This document shows positions 42,744-50,923 of a DNA stretch of 53,208 nucleotides, piece by piece. Location of the stretch: positions 1-53,208 of the forward strand of contig JAAYCO010000075.1 of assembly GCA_012729725.1 (NCBI GenBank). The letters run 5' to 3'. Within the stretch, counting starts at the first letter, position 1; every line of letters starts with the position of its first letter. Source of the stretch: Planctomycetota bacterium (lineage in GTDB: Bacteria > Planctomycetota > Phycisphaerae > SM23-33). Under the pieces are notes generated by a model. It was not told the DNA's origin. It did no database searches and worked only from the letters and a program-made list of their open reading frames with translations. Position numbers and translations under genes: made by a program.

Positions 42744-43662
42744 GCTGCTTGGCCTCTTCGGCGGCCTCGATGAACGAGATCACGTTCGCTGTCGCCATTT
42801 CGGCGCTAAGCTTGACCACCGCCCCCTCGCCGCCGATTGTCACATTGTTCACCAGCGGCGCCCATGCCGGCTCTGGCTGTCCTGACTGACTCATTTGCCG
42901 AAGCGACATCTTTGCGAAGGCGAGCATGCCGTTGAGCATCTGTCTGAATTCGGCCCCGTCGGTCTCGCTGGTGGCCGTTACCGAACCCTTGAAGAACAGC
43001 GTGCCTTGGCTTTCGCCAAGCTCGATGGTGGCCGCGGTGATGTTCTTGAGGCTGTTTGCCTTGGCGGCAGCGGGTATCTGAAGATCCTCAGCGGCGACGA
43101 CGAGAAACGCGCCCGGGGCTGCTGCCTGCGGGGCAGCCTTCTCGTTGGCGTCCAGCGCGTCGAGGGCAGCATGCAGCAACTGCTGGTTCTGCGTGATAAG
43201 CAGAACGTCCTCAGCCCAGAACGAACCCCACCGCACGCCGTCATCGTTGGCGTGTTCGGGGTTCTGCGTCCAACTGTGAACGTCGTGGTCCTTGTGGGTG
43301 GACTTCTGATAACCGTCGGCGGCAACCAAGGCGATCAGCTTCTCGGCGTCCCAATTGCCTTGGATGACGGCAACGCCCTGCGACGGCGAATAGCCTACGC
43401 CCCAGAGCGTTACGCTGTAAAGGTCCGTCCTCGGATCGAAACCGGTGAAGTTGATGAATTCGTTGAGCTTGTGGAGGTAATGCTCGGCCTCGATTCTGCC
43501 AAGCAGGTACGCGCCCACCTGCGTGCCCAGCACACCCTCAACGTCGACATGAAGCACCCACAGGGCGTTGGGCGATACCTTACTGGCGTCGAGTCCTGCT
43601 GCACTGACCAGGCCGGTGGCGAGAAGAAGACCGGCGACGATGACAACCGCGTGGCGATTCAT
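42721..43662 (-). CDS. secreted protein of unknown function in the sigma operon
   Basis: The 313-residue protein has a signal peptide (MNRHAVVIVAGLLLATGLVSAAG) and no membrane helix after it. The mature part alternates strands and helices (NALWVLHVDVEGVLGTQ, LLITQNQQLLHAALDALDA, ATIELGESQGTLFFKGSV), with a regular alpha-beta pattern. AAGGAG lies shortly before the ATG at 43662. It comes first in a three-gene run with an ECF sigma and its anti-sigma factor, so it may be a target or input of that signalling pair. Confidence 0.65.
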   Translation of the reverse strand: MNRHAVVIVAGLLLATGLVSAAGLDASKVSPNALWVLHVDVEGVLGTQVGAYLLGRIEAEHYLHKLNEFINFTGFDPRTDLYSVTLWGVGYSPSQGVAVIQGNWDAEKLIALVAADGYQKSTHKDHDVHSWTQNPEHANDDGVRWGSFWAEDVLLITQNQQLLHAALDALDANEKAAPQAAAPGAFLVVAAEDLQIPAAAKANSLKNITAATIELGESQGTLFFKGSVTATSETDGAEFRQMLNGMLAFAKMSLRQMSQSGQPEPAWAPLVNNVTIGGEGAVVKLSAEMATANVISFIEAAEEAKQLEIKVEQ

Positions 43663-43741
43663 AAATTTCTCCTTGTTCTGCAATGATCTACAGCGGCAGA
43701 AGCAAAGACATTACACGGCGCCGGAAAATATGTCGTTTATC

Positions 43742-44464
43742 TCATTCTTGCTTCGGGTCGTACTCGATAGGCGGTCGGTTCATGCGGACCCGAAGGGCGT
43801 TCTGGATATCCACCAGCTTGCCGTGCATCATCTTGACGAACTCGGCCGGCGAGAGGTGCGCGATTTGCTCGCGCGGAATCGGCTGCCCGTACTGCACGGC
43901 GATTGTGCCTCGGCGGGGCAGCAGCCTGGTGCGCGGCCAGCAGTCAACCGCCCCTTCAATCACAACCGGAACAGCCCATGCTGCCGCTCGCTGCGCAAGC
44001 ATCGCCACGCCGGGCAGAAGCGGGGCGATTTTACCGTCGATGCTGCGAGTGCCCTCGGCGAAGAGCACCACCTGGCCGCCCGCCTTGAGCCGGCGCATGG
44101 CTTCTTTTAGAGCACCCGTGTCCGCCGAGTTTCGCCGGACGGGAAAGGCGTTGAGCCTGCGTATCAAGTTGCCGAAAACCCACGACTTGAAAAGGCTGTC
44201 GCGGGCCATGTAGTTCATCGGCCGGCGAAGCGCAAGGCTCATAAGAATCGGGTCCAGAAAGCTCTGATGATTGCAGATGTACACCGCGCCGCCCCGGGCC
44301 GGCTCGTACCGCCGCTCGTAGACTCGCAGATTGAAGAACGTGCCGACCGTCCCGATGAAGAAGTGCCGAAACGTCCTGTACCACAGGTTGGTCCTCTGGA
44401 TGCCGTCGCCGCCGCACCGCCAGCCGGCAAGGAGCGGGTTTGGATAGCTCGTCGGGCCGTTCAA
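43742..44464 (-). CDS. plsC: 1-acyl-sn-glycerol-3-phosphate acyltransferase
   Basis: The 240-residue membrane-associated enzyme adds the second acyl chain in phospholipid synthesis. The catalytic NHQSFLDP (H-x4-D) and the substrate-binding FAEGTRS motifs are present in the correct order. The start is TTG, overlapping the cmk stop in a TTGA. The cmk-plsC pair is common in bacteria. Confidence 0.9.
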   Translation of the reverse strand: MNGPTSYPNPLLAGWRCGGDGIQRTNLWYRTFRHFFIGTVGTFFNLRVYERRYEPARGGAVYICNHQSFLDPILMSLALRRPMNYMARDSLFKSWVFGNLIRRLNAFPVRRNSADTGALKEAMRRLKAGGQVVLFAEGTRSIDGKIAPLLPGVAMLAQRAAAWAVPVVIEGAVDCWPRTRLLPRRGTIAVQYGQPIPREQIAHLSPAEFVKMMHGKLVDIQNALRVRMNRPPIEYDPKQE

Positions 44465-45123
44465 CGCAGGGCCTCCGCAAGCTGCACCAGCATTTCTTCC
44501 ACTTGCTGTATCTCCATGTTGGAAGTGTCTATAACGACCGCGTCCTTGGGCTTGGAAAGCGGGCCGACGGCCCTTCCGCGGTCGCGGGCGTCGCGGTCCG
44601 CTATCGCCGACAGGACGCTTTCATAGCTGTCCTTGTATCCTGCCGCCGCCAGCTCGGCGTGCCGCCGCCGAGCGCGGACGGCCGGGTCGGCATCGAGGTA
44701 AACCTTCAGGTTCGCCTGGGGAAAGACAACCGTGCCCTGGTCTCTACCTTCGGTGACGAAGCTGCCGAGTTCCGCGCCGAGCCTTCGCTGAAGATTCACC
44801 AGCACCTCTCGCACCTTGGGCGACGCGGCTGCGTATCGCGACATCTCCGACACGCGCGAAGTTCGTATCTCGGTTGAAACATCCCTGCCTTCGAGCAGCA
44901 CCCGCAGCCCCTGGGGCGCCGGCTCGAAGGAAACATCGCAGTTGCGGGCGACCTCGCAAAGCGCATCTTCGTCGGCAAGGTCTATGCCGGTTTCGAGCGC
45001 TTTTAACGTCACGGCGCGGTAGGTTGCGCCGGTGTCCAGAAAGGCTATGCCCAGCCTGGTTGCCAGATTTCTGGCGGCAGTGCTTTTACCCGACCCCGCC
45101 GGGCCGTCTATCGTTATGATCAT
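44461..45123 (-). CDS. cmk: cytidylate kinase
   Basis: The 220-residue kinase phosphorylates CMP and dCMP. It has the P-loop IDGPAGSGKSTAARNLA, the FLDTGATYRAVTL substrate segment, GRDVSTEIRTSRVSEMSRYA, and EGRDQGTVVFPQANLKVYL followed by a lid with RARRRHAEL. TAGACT ends six bases before the ATG, so the message may be leaderless. plsC follows with overlapping stop and start. Confidence 0.95.
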   Translation of the reverse strand: MIITIDGPAGSGKSTAARNLATRLGIAFLDTGATYRAVTLKALETGIDLADEDALCEVARNCDVSFEPAPQGLRVLLEGRDVSTEIRTSRVSEMSRYAAASPKVREVLVNLQRRLGAELGSFVTEGRDQGTVVFPQANLKVYLDADPAVRARRRHAELAAAGYKDSYESVLSAIADRDARDRGRAVGPLSKPKDAVVIDTSNMEIQQVEEMLVQLAEALR

Positions 45124-45129
45124 GGCGAA

Positions 45130-45158
45130 AGTCTAACCAAACCATCGGCCGAATTGAA
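45130..45158 (-). promoter_or_regulatory. cmk promoter, possibly leaderless
   Basis: On the minus strand TAGACT (45135-45130) lies six bases before the cmk ATG. A weak -35 box TTCAAT (45158-45153) is 17 bp upstream. No Shine-Dalgarno sequence is present. Confidence 0.45.
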
Positions 45159-45235
45159 CAATGAATGCGGCCGCCTTCTGTCGCGCATCTTTGCAAAAGG
45201 GCAGCCCTCGGCCTTGCCCCAGGGGCCAAAAGTCC

Positions 45236-45264
45236 TTGACCATGCCCGCATTTACGGGTACAAA
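45236..45264 (+). promoter_or_regulatory. promoter of the pheA-tpiA-secG operon
   Basis: TTGACC (45236-45241) and TACAAA (45259-45264) are separated by 17 bp. The transcript would have a leader of about 50 bases before pheA. Confidence 0.6.
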
Positions 45265-45321
45265 AACCGATCTTAACCGTCTCGGGGGCGATATAGACAT
45301 CTGGGACGCAAAACTGATCGG

Positions 45322-46416
45322 ATGGACGTGAACAACGAAAACGTGCCCGAGCTATCTGCCCTGAGGCAGAGCATTGACGACCTCGACAGGCGCATCGTCG
45401 AGTTGCTCAACGAGCGCGCGCGCGTCGTCATCCAGGTTGGCAAGGCGAAACAGGTTGACGGCACGCCGATTTACGCCCCCGACAGAGAGCAGGCGGTGCT
45501 CAAACGCATAGCCGAGCTTAACCACGGGCCGTTGCCGCAGAACACCCTTCAGGCGATATACCGCGAGCTGATGAGCGGTTCGTTCGTGCTGGAGCGCCCG
45601 CTGCGAATCGGGTATCTCGGCCCGCAGGGAAGCTACTCGCACCTGGCCAGCCAGCGAAAGTTCGGCGCATCGGTGGAATACCGCCCGCTTGCAGACATCC
45701 GCGCGGTTTTTGACGAAGTCAGCCGGGGGCATTGCGACCTGGGCCTGGCGCCTATCGAGAACAGCTTCGAAGGCGGCGTCATTGACACGATGGATTGTTT
45801 CATCAACTCCAGCGTGCATGTCTGCGCCGAGGTGATGGTCAAGATTCACCACAACCTGCTGGGCAGTTGCGCCCCCGAGCAGATCAGGGTTATCGCATCC
45901 AAGCCGGAAGTCTTCGCGCAGTGCCGCAACTGGCTTTCGAGCAGTTTCAACGAGGTTCAGCTTCTGCCCGTCGCCAGCAGTTCGAAGGCAGCCGAGATGG
46001 CCGCCAGCGAGCAGGGGCTCGCCGCCATCGGTTCGACGTTGGCTGCGGAGCTTTACGGGCTTAAGATTATCTTCGCGAACATCGAGGACAGCCCGAACAA
46101 CATTACGCGGTTCTTCGTCATCTCGGCGACGCCCGCCAAGCGGACCGGCGCCGACAAGACCGCGCTTATCTTCACCACCGCCCACCGCGCGGGCGCGCTG
46201 GTGAGCGTGCTGAACGTGTTCGCGAAGCACGAGATCAACTTGACGAACATCGACACTCGGCCGTCGAAGCGTCGCAACTGGGAGTACTTCTTCTTCGTCG
46301 ACGCCGAGGGCCACTGCGAAGATGAACGCTTCGCCCGGGCGCTTGCCGAGGTGCGAGAGCACTGCGGTGAACTGCACATTCTGGGCAGTTTTCCGCGTGC
46401 GATGGAAGCAGTCTGA
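45322..46416 (+). CDS. pheA: bifunctional chorismate mutase/prephenate dehydratase
   Basis: The 364-residue P-protein makes phenylpyruvate from chorismate. An AroQ chorismate mutase domain (LRQSIDDLDRRIVELLNERA, residues 10-90) precedes the dehydratase domain (IGYLGPQGSYSHLA, then NNITRFFVI, with TRF active-site residues). The ACT regulatory domain carries the phenylalanine-site motifs GALVSVLNVF and NIDTRPSKRRNWEYFFFVD, so feedback inhibition by phenylalanine is likely. Here DTRP replaces the usual ESRP. No good ribosome site precedes the ATG. Confidence 0.95.
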   Translation: MDVNNENVPELSALRQSIDDLDRRIVELLNERARVVIQVGKAKQVDGTPIYAPDREQAVLKRIAELNHGPLPQNTLQAIYRELMSGSFVLERPLRIGYLGPQGSYSHLASQRKFGASVEYRPLADIRAVFDEVSRGHCDLGLAPIENSFEGGVIDTMDCFINSSVHVCAEVMVKIHHNLLGSCAPEQIRVIASKPEVFAQCRNWLSSSFNEVQLLPVASSSKAAEMAASEQGLAAIGSTLAAELYGLKIIFANIEDSPNNITRFFVISATPAKRTGADKTALIFTTAHRAGALVSVLNVFAKHEINLTNIDTRPSKRRNWEYFFFVDAEGHCEDERFARALAEVREHCGELHILGSFPRAMEAV

Positions 46417-46442
46417 CATTGGGCGACTGAAAGGAATTGAAA

Positions 46443-47201
46443 ATGGCCAGAAAGTTATTCGTAGCCGGAAACTGGAAGATGAACACCTCGCTGGCGGCGG
46501 CCAAGGCGCTGGCGTCGGAGGTTGCCTCGCTTGTCGGCGCCCAGGACGCCGTGGACGTGGCCCTCTGCCCGCCCTTCGTTTATCTTCCGGCCGTCAAGGA
46601 AGCCATCGGCGGCGGCAAGATCGCCCTGGGCGCGCAGAACATGTTCTATGAGAACGACGGCGCGTTCACCGGCGAGATAAGCGGCGCGATGCTCAAGGAC
46701 ATCGGATGCAGGTACGTCATTCTTGGTCACAGCGAACGCCGGCACGTTATCGGCGAGAGCGACGAGATCATCAACCGCAAGATGCTCAAGGCCATCTCGG
46801 ATGGTCTGCTTCCGATCTTCTGCGTGGGCGAGCTTCTGGCCGAGCGCGAGGCCGATCAGACCATGGAAGTTGTCCGCCGACAGGTGCAAGTGGGCCTGGA
46901 AGGCGTTTCGGCGACTGACATGCTGAAGGTCACGGTGGCCTACGAGCCGGTCTGGGCCATTGGCACCGGCAAGACCGCAACGCCCGAGCAGGCGCAGGAA
47001 GTTCACGCCATGATCCGCGGATTGCTCGTAAACATGTATGACAAGACGGTGGCGGAGGCTGTCCGCATTCAGTACGGCGGGTCGGTGAAGGCGTCGAACG
47101 CCGCCGATCTGCTGGGCCGGCCCGACATCGACGGCGCGCTGGTGGGTGGAGCAAGCTTGAAGGCCGCCGACTTCGCCGGTATCGTCAACGCCGGAAAGTA
47201 A
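46443..47201 (+). CDS. tpiA: triosephosphate isomerase
   Basis: The 252-residue enzyme has all active-site segments: AGNWKMN (Asn and Lys), LGHSERR (His), VAYEPVWAIGTGK (catalytic Glu) and QYGGSVK for the phosphate. It links glycolysis with the PPi-PFK encoded earlier in the window. AAAGGA seven bases before the ATG at 46443 sets the start over the TTG at 46437. secG follows after 22 bp, a common bacterial pairing. Confidence 0.97.
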   Translation: MARKLFVAGNWKMNTSLAAAKALASEVASLVGAQDAVDVALCPPFVYLPAVKEAIGGGKIALGAQNMFYENDGAFTGEISGAMLKDIGCRYVILGHSERRHVIGESDEIINRKMLKAISDGLLPIFCVGELLAEREADQTMEVVRRQVQVGLEGVSATDMLKVTVAYEPVWAIGTGKTATPEQAQEVHAMIRGLLVNMYDKTVAEAVRIQYGGSVKASNAADLLGRPDIDGALVGGASLKAADFAGIVNAGK

Positions 47202-47223
47202 CCGGCCCGGAGATAGAAACAAA

Positions 47224-47586
47224 ATGGAAATTTTTCTGGCTACGCTGTTCACGGTCATTTGCATTCTGCTGGTCATCGTGGTTCTTCTTCAGAAGGGTCG
47301 TGGTGGCGGGCTGGGCGCCGCGCTTGGCGGCGGCGGGGCTGCCTCTTCCGCCTTCGGCGCGAGGACCGGCGACGTGTTCACCTGGGTCACGATTGTCCTG
47401 ACGGGACTGTTCCTGATTCTTGGCGTGCTTACAACCCTGGTCTACAAGAACAAGGTTGAACAGCATCAGACGACCGTGCAACTGCCCGCCGAGGGCGAAT
47501 CGCGGACGCCGGAGGCGCCTGCGACCGCAACGGCGCCGGCCACTGAGCCCACAACCGCCCCGGCCACCGCGCCCGCGGGCGAATAA
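47224..47586 (+). CDS. secG: preprotein translocase subunit SecG
   Basis: The 120-residue protein has two membrane helices (FLATLFTVICILLVIVVLL and WVTIVLTGLFLILGVLTTL). They flank the typical glycine-rich cytosolic loop (QKGRGGGLGAALGGGGAASS and FGARTGDVFTW). It assists SecYE during export; SecA is encoded near the end of the window. The C-terminal 35 residues form a Pro/Ala/Thr-rich tail longer than in most SecG proteins. Confidence 0.93.
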   Translation: MEIFLATLFTVICILLVIVVLLQKGRGGGLGAALGGGGAASSAFGARTGDVFTWVTIVLTGLFLILGVLTTLVYKNKVEQHQTTVQLPAEGESRTPEAPATATAPATEPTTAPATAPAGE

Positions 47587-47602
47587 CCTTCTGGAGACTT
47601 CC

Positions 47603-48484
47603 ATGTTGAGATCCATGACGGGCTATGGCGCGTCGCACGCTCAAATAAGCGGCGCTGAATATGACGTGGAAGTGCGATCCGTCAATAACCGCTATTTCAA
47701 GGCGTCGATCAAGCTGCCCGATTCCTGGTCATCCGCCGAAAGCGAGATCGAACGGATTCTGCGTCAGGCGGCAACCAGGGGAACCGTCACCCTGTCGCTG
47801 AAGATGAAATTGACCGAGGATCGAGCAGCCGGCGTCGTCAACACCAACGTCCTCTCGCGATACCTTGAACAACTCAAGATTATCGAGGTCGACGCCAACC
47901 CGACGCTTCGCATCGACATCGGCTCGATGCTGCTGCTGCCCGGCGTGTGCGAAACGGCCCCGCTCGACGACATCCTGCACGAGTCGCGGGAAGAGCTTAT
48001 GGACCTTGTTCGCCAGGCCCTCGGCGAAATGGTGCGAATGCGCGAGGAGGAAGGCAAGGCCCTTGGCAAAGATCTCGTGGCCCAGTCGTCGATTATTCTT
48101 GAGAAGCTCGCTCTCGTCGCCCAGCGTTCGCCGCAGGTTGTTCTGGACTACCACGAGCGACTGGCCAACCGCGTGAAGGATCTGACCAACGCCGGAAAGA
48201 TCGATCTGGACAACGACGTGCTTGCAAGGGAAGTGGCCCTCTTCGCCGAGCGATGCGACATAGCCGAGGAAATTTCCCGCCTTCGCAGCCACGTCGAGCA
48301 GTTCCTCAAGACGATGGATTCGCCCGAACCTTCCGGAAGGAAGATGGACTTCATCGCCCAGGAGATGCTGCGTGAGGCCAACACGATAGGCTCGAAGGCC
48401 TCCGACGCCGCCATAGCCATGCTTGTGGTGGACATCAAGACGGCGATCGACCGCATCAAGGAACAGGTGCAGAACGTTGAGTAG
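47603..48484 (+). CDS. YicC-family endoribonuclease
   Basis: The 293-residue protein starts with MLRSMTGYGA and has EVRSVNNRYF, the hallmarks of the YicC N-terminal domain. The DUF1732 C-terminal domain ends in GRKMDFIAQEMLREANTIGS and KASDAAIAMLVVDIKTAIDR. Members act as endoribonucleases in stationary phase. It is followed by gmk with an 8-bp overlap, as in many bacteria. TGGAGA precedes the ATG at 47603. The longer upstream frame is discarded because it lies over secG. Confidence 0.93.
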   Translation: MLRSMTGYGASHAQISGAEYDVEVRSVNNRYFKASIKLPDSWSSAESEIERILRQAATRGTVTLSLKMKLTEDRAAGVVNTNVLSRYLEQLKIIEVDANPTLRIDIGSMLLLPGVCETAPLDDILHESREELMDLVRQALGEMVRMREEEGKALGKDLVAQSSIILEKLALVAQRSPQVVLDYHERLANRVKDLTNAGKIDLDNDVLAREVALFAERCDIAEEISRLRSHVEQFLKTMDSPEPSGRKMDFIAQEMLREANTIGSKASDAAIAMLVVDIKTAIDRIKEQVQNVE

Positions 48485-49052
48485 CGCCGCTTCAAAGGGA
48501 AGGGTTGTTGTCGTCAGTGGACCGTCAGGCGTTGGCAAAAGCACCATCGTCAAGGAAGTCATCGCGCGGAGCGGAGCGGGATACAGCGTATCGGCCACCA
48601 CTCGCAAGCCAAGGGCCGGCGAGGTCGACGGCAAGGACTATCGCTTTGTTGATCGCCCGACGTTCGAGCGCATGATCGAAAACGGCGAGCTGCTTGAATG
48701 GGCTGAGGTCTTCGGCCAGTTCTACGGCACGCCGCTGGCCGAGGTGAATCGCGCCATCCAGGCGGGGCGGACCATCGTGCTGGAGATCGACATACAGGGC
48801 GGGCTGCAGGTGGCTCGCAAGCTCAAGCAGGCCGAGTATGTGCTGGTTCTGCCCCCCGGCGACGTGGCGTTGAAGCATCGCCTTGCGGGGCGAGGCAGCG
48901 AAGATGAGCAGTCGCTCGCCAGAAGGCTGGGCGAGGCGCGGAAAGAAATAGAGGCCGCAATCGCCAGCGGCGTATATAATCACAGGATTATTAATGACGA
49001 TCTGGAGCAGGCGGTAACGCAGATGCTGCAAATCGTACAGGAGTCGAAATGA
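48477..49052 (+). CDS. gmk: guanylate kinase
   Basis: The 191-residue enzyme phosphorylates GMP. It has the P-loop VVSGPSGVGKSTIVKEV, the GMP-site SATTRKPRAGEVDGKDYRFV and LEWAEVFGQFYGTP, and EIDIQGGLQVARKL. The start is a TTG overlapping the yicC stop by 8 bp; no other start keeps the P-loop strand. Its stop overlaps the rpoZ ATG by 4 bp (ATGA). Confidence 0.95.
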   Translation: MSSAASKGRVVVVSGPSGVGKSTIVKEVIARSGAGYSVSATTRKPRAGEVDGKDYRFVDRPTFERMIENGELLEWAEVFGQFYGTPLAEVNRAIQAGRTIVLEIDIQGGLQVARKLKQAEYVLVLPPGDVALKHRLAGRGSEDEQSLARRLGEARKEIEAAIASGVYNHRIINDDLEQAVTQMLQIVQESK

Positions 49053-49279
49053 TAGAGGCACTCAAGAGCGAAGAAATCGTCAACAAGGTCGGCGGAAAGT
49101 TCAAGCTTACCGCCCTGATTCAGAAGCGCATGCTCGAAATCATGCAGGGGTCGCGTCCGCTCGTCGAACGCAAGCGAGGCATGACCGACATGGAATTGGT
49201 CATCCAGGAAATCCTGGAAGACAAAATCAGCATCGATTACGAGCACTCGGACATAGTCGAGCCGTCTAAGCTTAAGTAG
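49049..49279 (+). CDS. rpoZ: RNA polymerase omega subunit
   Basis: The 76-residue protein fits omega: SEEIVNKVGGKFKLTALIQK near the start and a MELVIQEILEDKI helix. Its position directly after gmk is the common bacterial order. Sequence identity of such a short protein is low, so the call relies on both length and place. A GGAG-type site lies within the gmk end. Confidence 0.85.
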   Translation: MIEALKSEEIVNKVGGKFKLTALIQKRMLEIMQGSRPLVERKRGMTDMELVIQEILEDKISIDYEHSDIVEPSKLK

Positions 49280-49322
49280 CCCCCGGGCTCGCAAGCCGGC
49301 AGCGATCTTAAGGAGCGACGCC

Positions 49323-49928
49323 ATGCAGAGCGACAAGCCGCTGACACATTACGAAGTGTTGCTGTGCCTCACCGGAGGCATCGCCTGCTACAAGTCGGCG
49401 GACCTGGCCAGCAAGCTCGTTCAGGCGGGCTGCGGCGTCAGCGTCGCCATGACCAGCGCCGCGCGGCGGTTCATCACGCCACTGACGCTGCAAACAGTCA
49501 CCTCCAGGGCGGTCTATCGCAGCCTCTGGCAGGGGACCAGAAAGTACGAAAGCGGGCACATCTCGCTGACCGAACTGGCGGACCTGATGATCGTCGCCCC
49601 AGCCACTGCCGACATCATGGCGAAGATGGCTACGGGAATCGCCGACGACCTCATCAGCAGCCTGGCGCTGTCGTCCACCGGCGAGTGCCCCGTGCTTATC
49701 GCCCCTGCCATGAACACCCGCATGTGGAACGCGCCCGCCACGCAGGCCAACGTCGCGCGCCTGCGAGAGTGGGGGTTCCACTTCATCGGGCCGTCAAACG
49801 GAAGGCTCGCCTGCGGCACGACCGGCGAAGGAAGAATGTGCGAACCCGCCGAGATACTGGAAGAAATCAAGAAGATCATGCTTCAGCGCCCGCCGAAGCG
49901 CAAGAGGCATCACGAATCGCAGGCCTAA
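49323..49928 (+). CDS. coaC: phosphopantothenoylcysteine decarboxylase, CoaC part only
   Basis: The 201-residue flavoprotein has the CoaC signatures LLCLTGGIACYKSADLAS, the PAMNTRMW substrate motif and ACGTTGEGRM with the catalytic Cys. It decarboxylates phosphopantothenoylcysteine in coenzyme A synthesis. Most bacteria fuse this to the CoaB synthetase in one 400-residue protein. Here the protein ends in a basic tail (RPPKRKRHHESQA) and no CoaB follows. AAGGAG precedes the ATG. It lies in the gmk-rpoZ run where coaBC is usually found. Confidence 0.9.
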   Translation: MQSDKPLTHYEVLLCLTGGIACYKSADLASKLVQAGCGVSVAMTSAARRFITPLTLQTVTSRAVYRSLWQGTRKYESGHISLTELADLMIVAPATADIMAKMATGIADDLISSLALSSTGECPVLIAPAMNTRMWNAPATQANVARLREWGFHFIGPSNGRLACGTTGEGRMCEPAEILEEIKKIMLQRPPKRKRHHESQA

Positions 49929-49929
49929 A

Positions 49930-50772
49930 CTAACGCGGGCCGCCTTCAAGCTCGTCCGTCCCCACGTAGGCAACCGAAGTCAGATCCCTGCCGCCGAATC
50001 GCTTTCCCAGCACTGCAAACCTTTCGGGATTGTCTGTGGTGAAGCATCGCAGCGCGCCGAGCGATGAACGCGGGTTGAGTTCGCCCTGCGCGTCGAGCAT
50101 TTGCTGGGCCTGCCTTGCGGCAGCCAGGCCGCTGTTTATCAGGCGCACATCCGGGCCCATGAGCTTGGCGATGGCATCCCAAAGCAGCGGATAGTGCGTG
50201 CAGCCAAGGATCAGCGCCCCCGGCCGGCGGCGCTGCATGTCGCGAAGGTAATCGCACAGCACGTGCGTGACTATCGGATCGTCGGCGTCTCTGCCTTCCT
50301 CGACTATCGGCACAAGCAGCGGGCAAGGAACCGAGCACACCCGCGAGCCGGGCCTGCATGCCTCGATCGCGCGTTCGTACGCCTTGCTTCGCACGGTCGC
50401 CTCGGTGCCGACAACGCCGATGAGGCTTCCATTCGCTGCCTCGCACGCGGCCGCAGCGCCGGGGCGGATCATGTCAATTACCGGAACGGGGCTCATGGCC
50501 ACCAGTGCATCCACGGCGGCAGCCGACGCGGTGTTGCACGCCACCACGAGCATCTTGGGATTGAATCGCAGCAGAAACGCGGCGTCTTCGCAAGCGAACC
50601 TGCGGATGGTTTCGGGAGATTTTATGCCGTAGGGCACGCGTGCAGTGTCGCCAAGGTATATGATGTCTTCTCCCGGAAGGGCGCCGGCCAGTTCCCGCAC
50701 GACCGTCAGCCCGCCGAGGCCTGAATCGAAAACGCATATGGGACGCAATCGTCTGTCGTCATTGGAAGCCAT
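49930..50772 (-). CDS. murI: glutamate racemase
   Basis: The 280-residue enzyme makes D-glutamate for peptidoglycan. It has ICVFDSGLGGLTVVREL and both catalytic cysteines, in VVACNTASAAAVDAL and LGCTHYPLLW. Its presence supports a cell wall. TAGTCT ends six bases before the ATG without a ribosome site, so the mRNA may be leaderless. It is convergent with coaC, with one base between stops, and divergent from secA. Confidence 0.94.
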   Translation of the reverse strand: MASNDDRRLRPICVFDSGLGGLTVVRELAGALPGEDIIYLGDTARVPYGIKSPETIRRFACEDAAFLLRFNPKMLVVACNTASAAAVDALVAMSPVPVIDMIRPGAAAACEAANGSLIGVVGTEATVRSKAYERAIEACRPGSRVCSVPCPLLVPIVEEGRDADDPIVTHVLCDYLRDMQRRRPGALILGCTHYPLLWDAIAKLMGPDVRLINSGLAAARQAQQMLDAQGELNPRSSLGALRCFTTDNPERFAVLGKRFGGRDLTSVAYVGTDELEGGPR

Positions 50773-50778
50773 GCCGCC

Positions 50779-50807
50779 AGACTAACCATCCCGCGTTGCG
50801 AATACAA
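50779..50807 (-). promoter_or_regulatory. murI promoter, probably leaderless
   Basis: On the minus strand TTGTAT (50807-50802) and TAGTCT (50784-50779) are 17 bp apart, and the -10 box ends six bases before the murI ATG. Transcription should begin at the start codon. Confidence 0.55.
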
Positions 50808-50839
50808 CGGCTTGGGGTTGGCGCAGGCGGTTCTGCTTC

Positions 50840-50869
50840 TTGACGATCAAGTCTCGGCTGTGCGATACT
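50840..50869 (+). promoter_or_regulatory. promoter of secA
   Basis: TTGACG (50840-50845) and GATACT (50864-50869) are 18 bp apart, giving a leader of about 48 bases before secA. Confidence 0.5.
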
Positions 50870-50923
50870 TTGCAAACTGCGCACGTGATCGAACGTATTA
50901 GCTTGATAGGCGGGTAGTCAACA

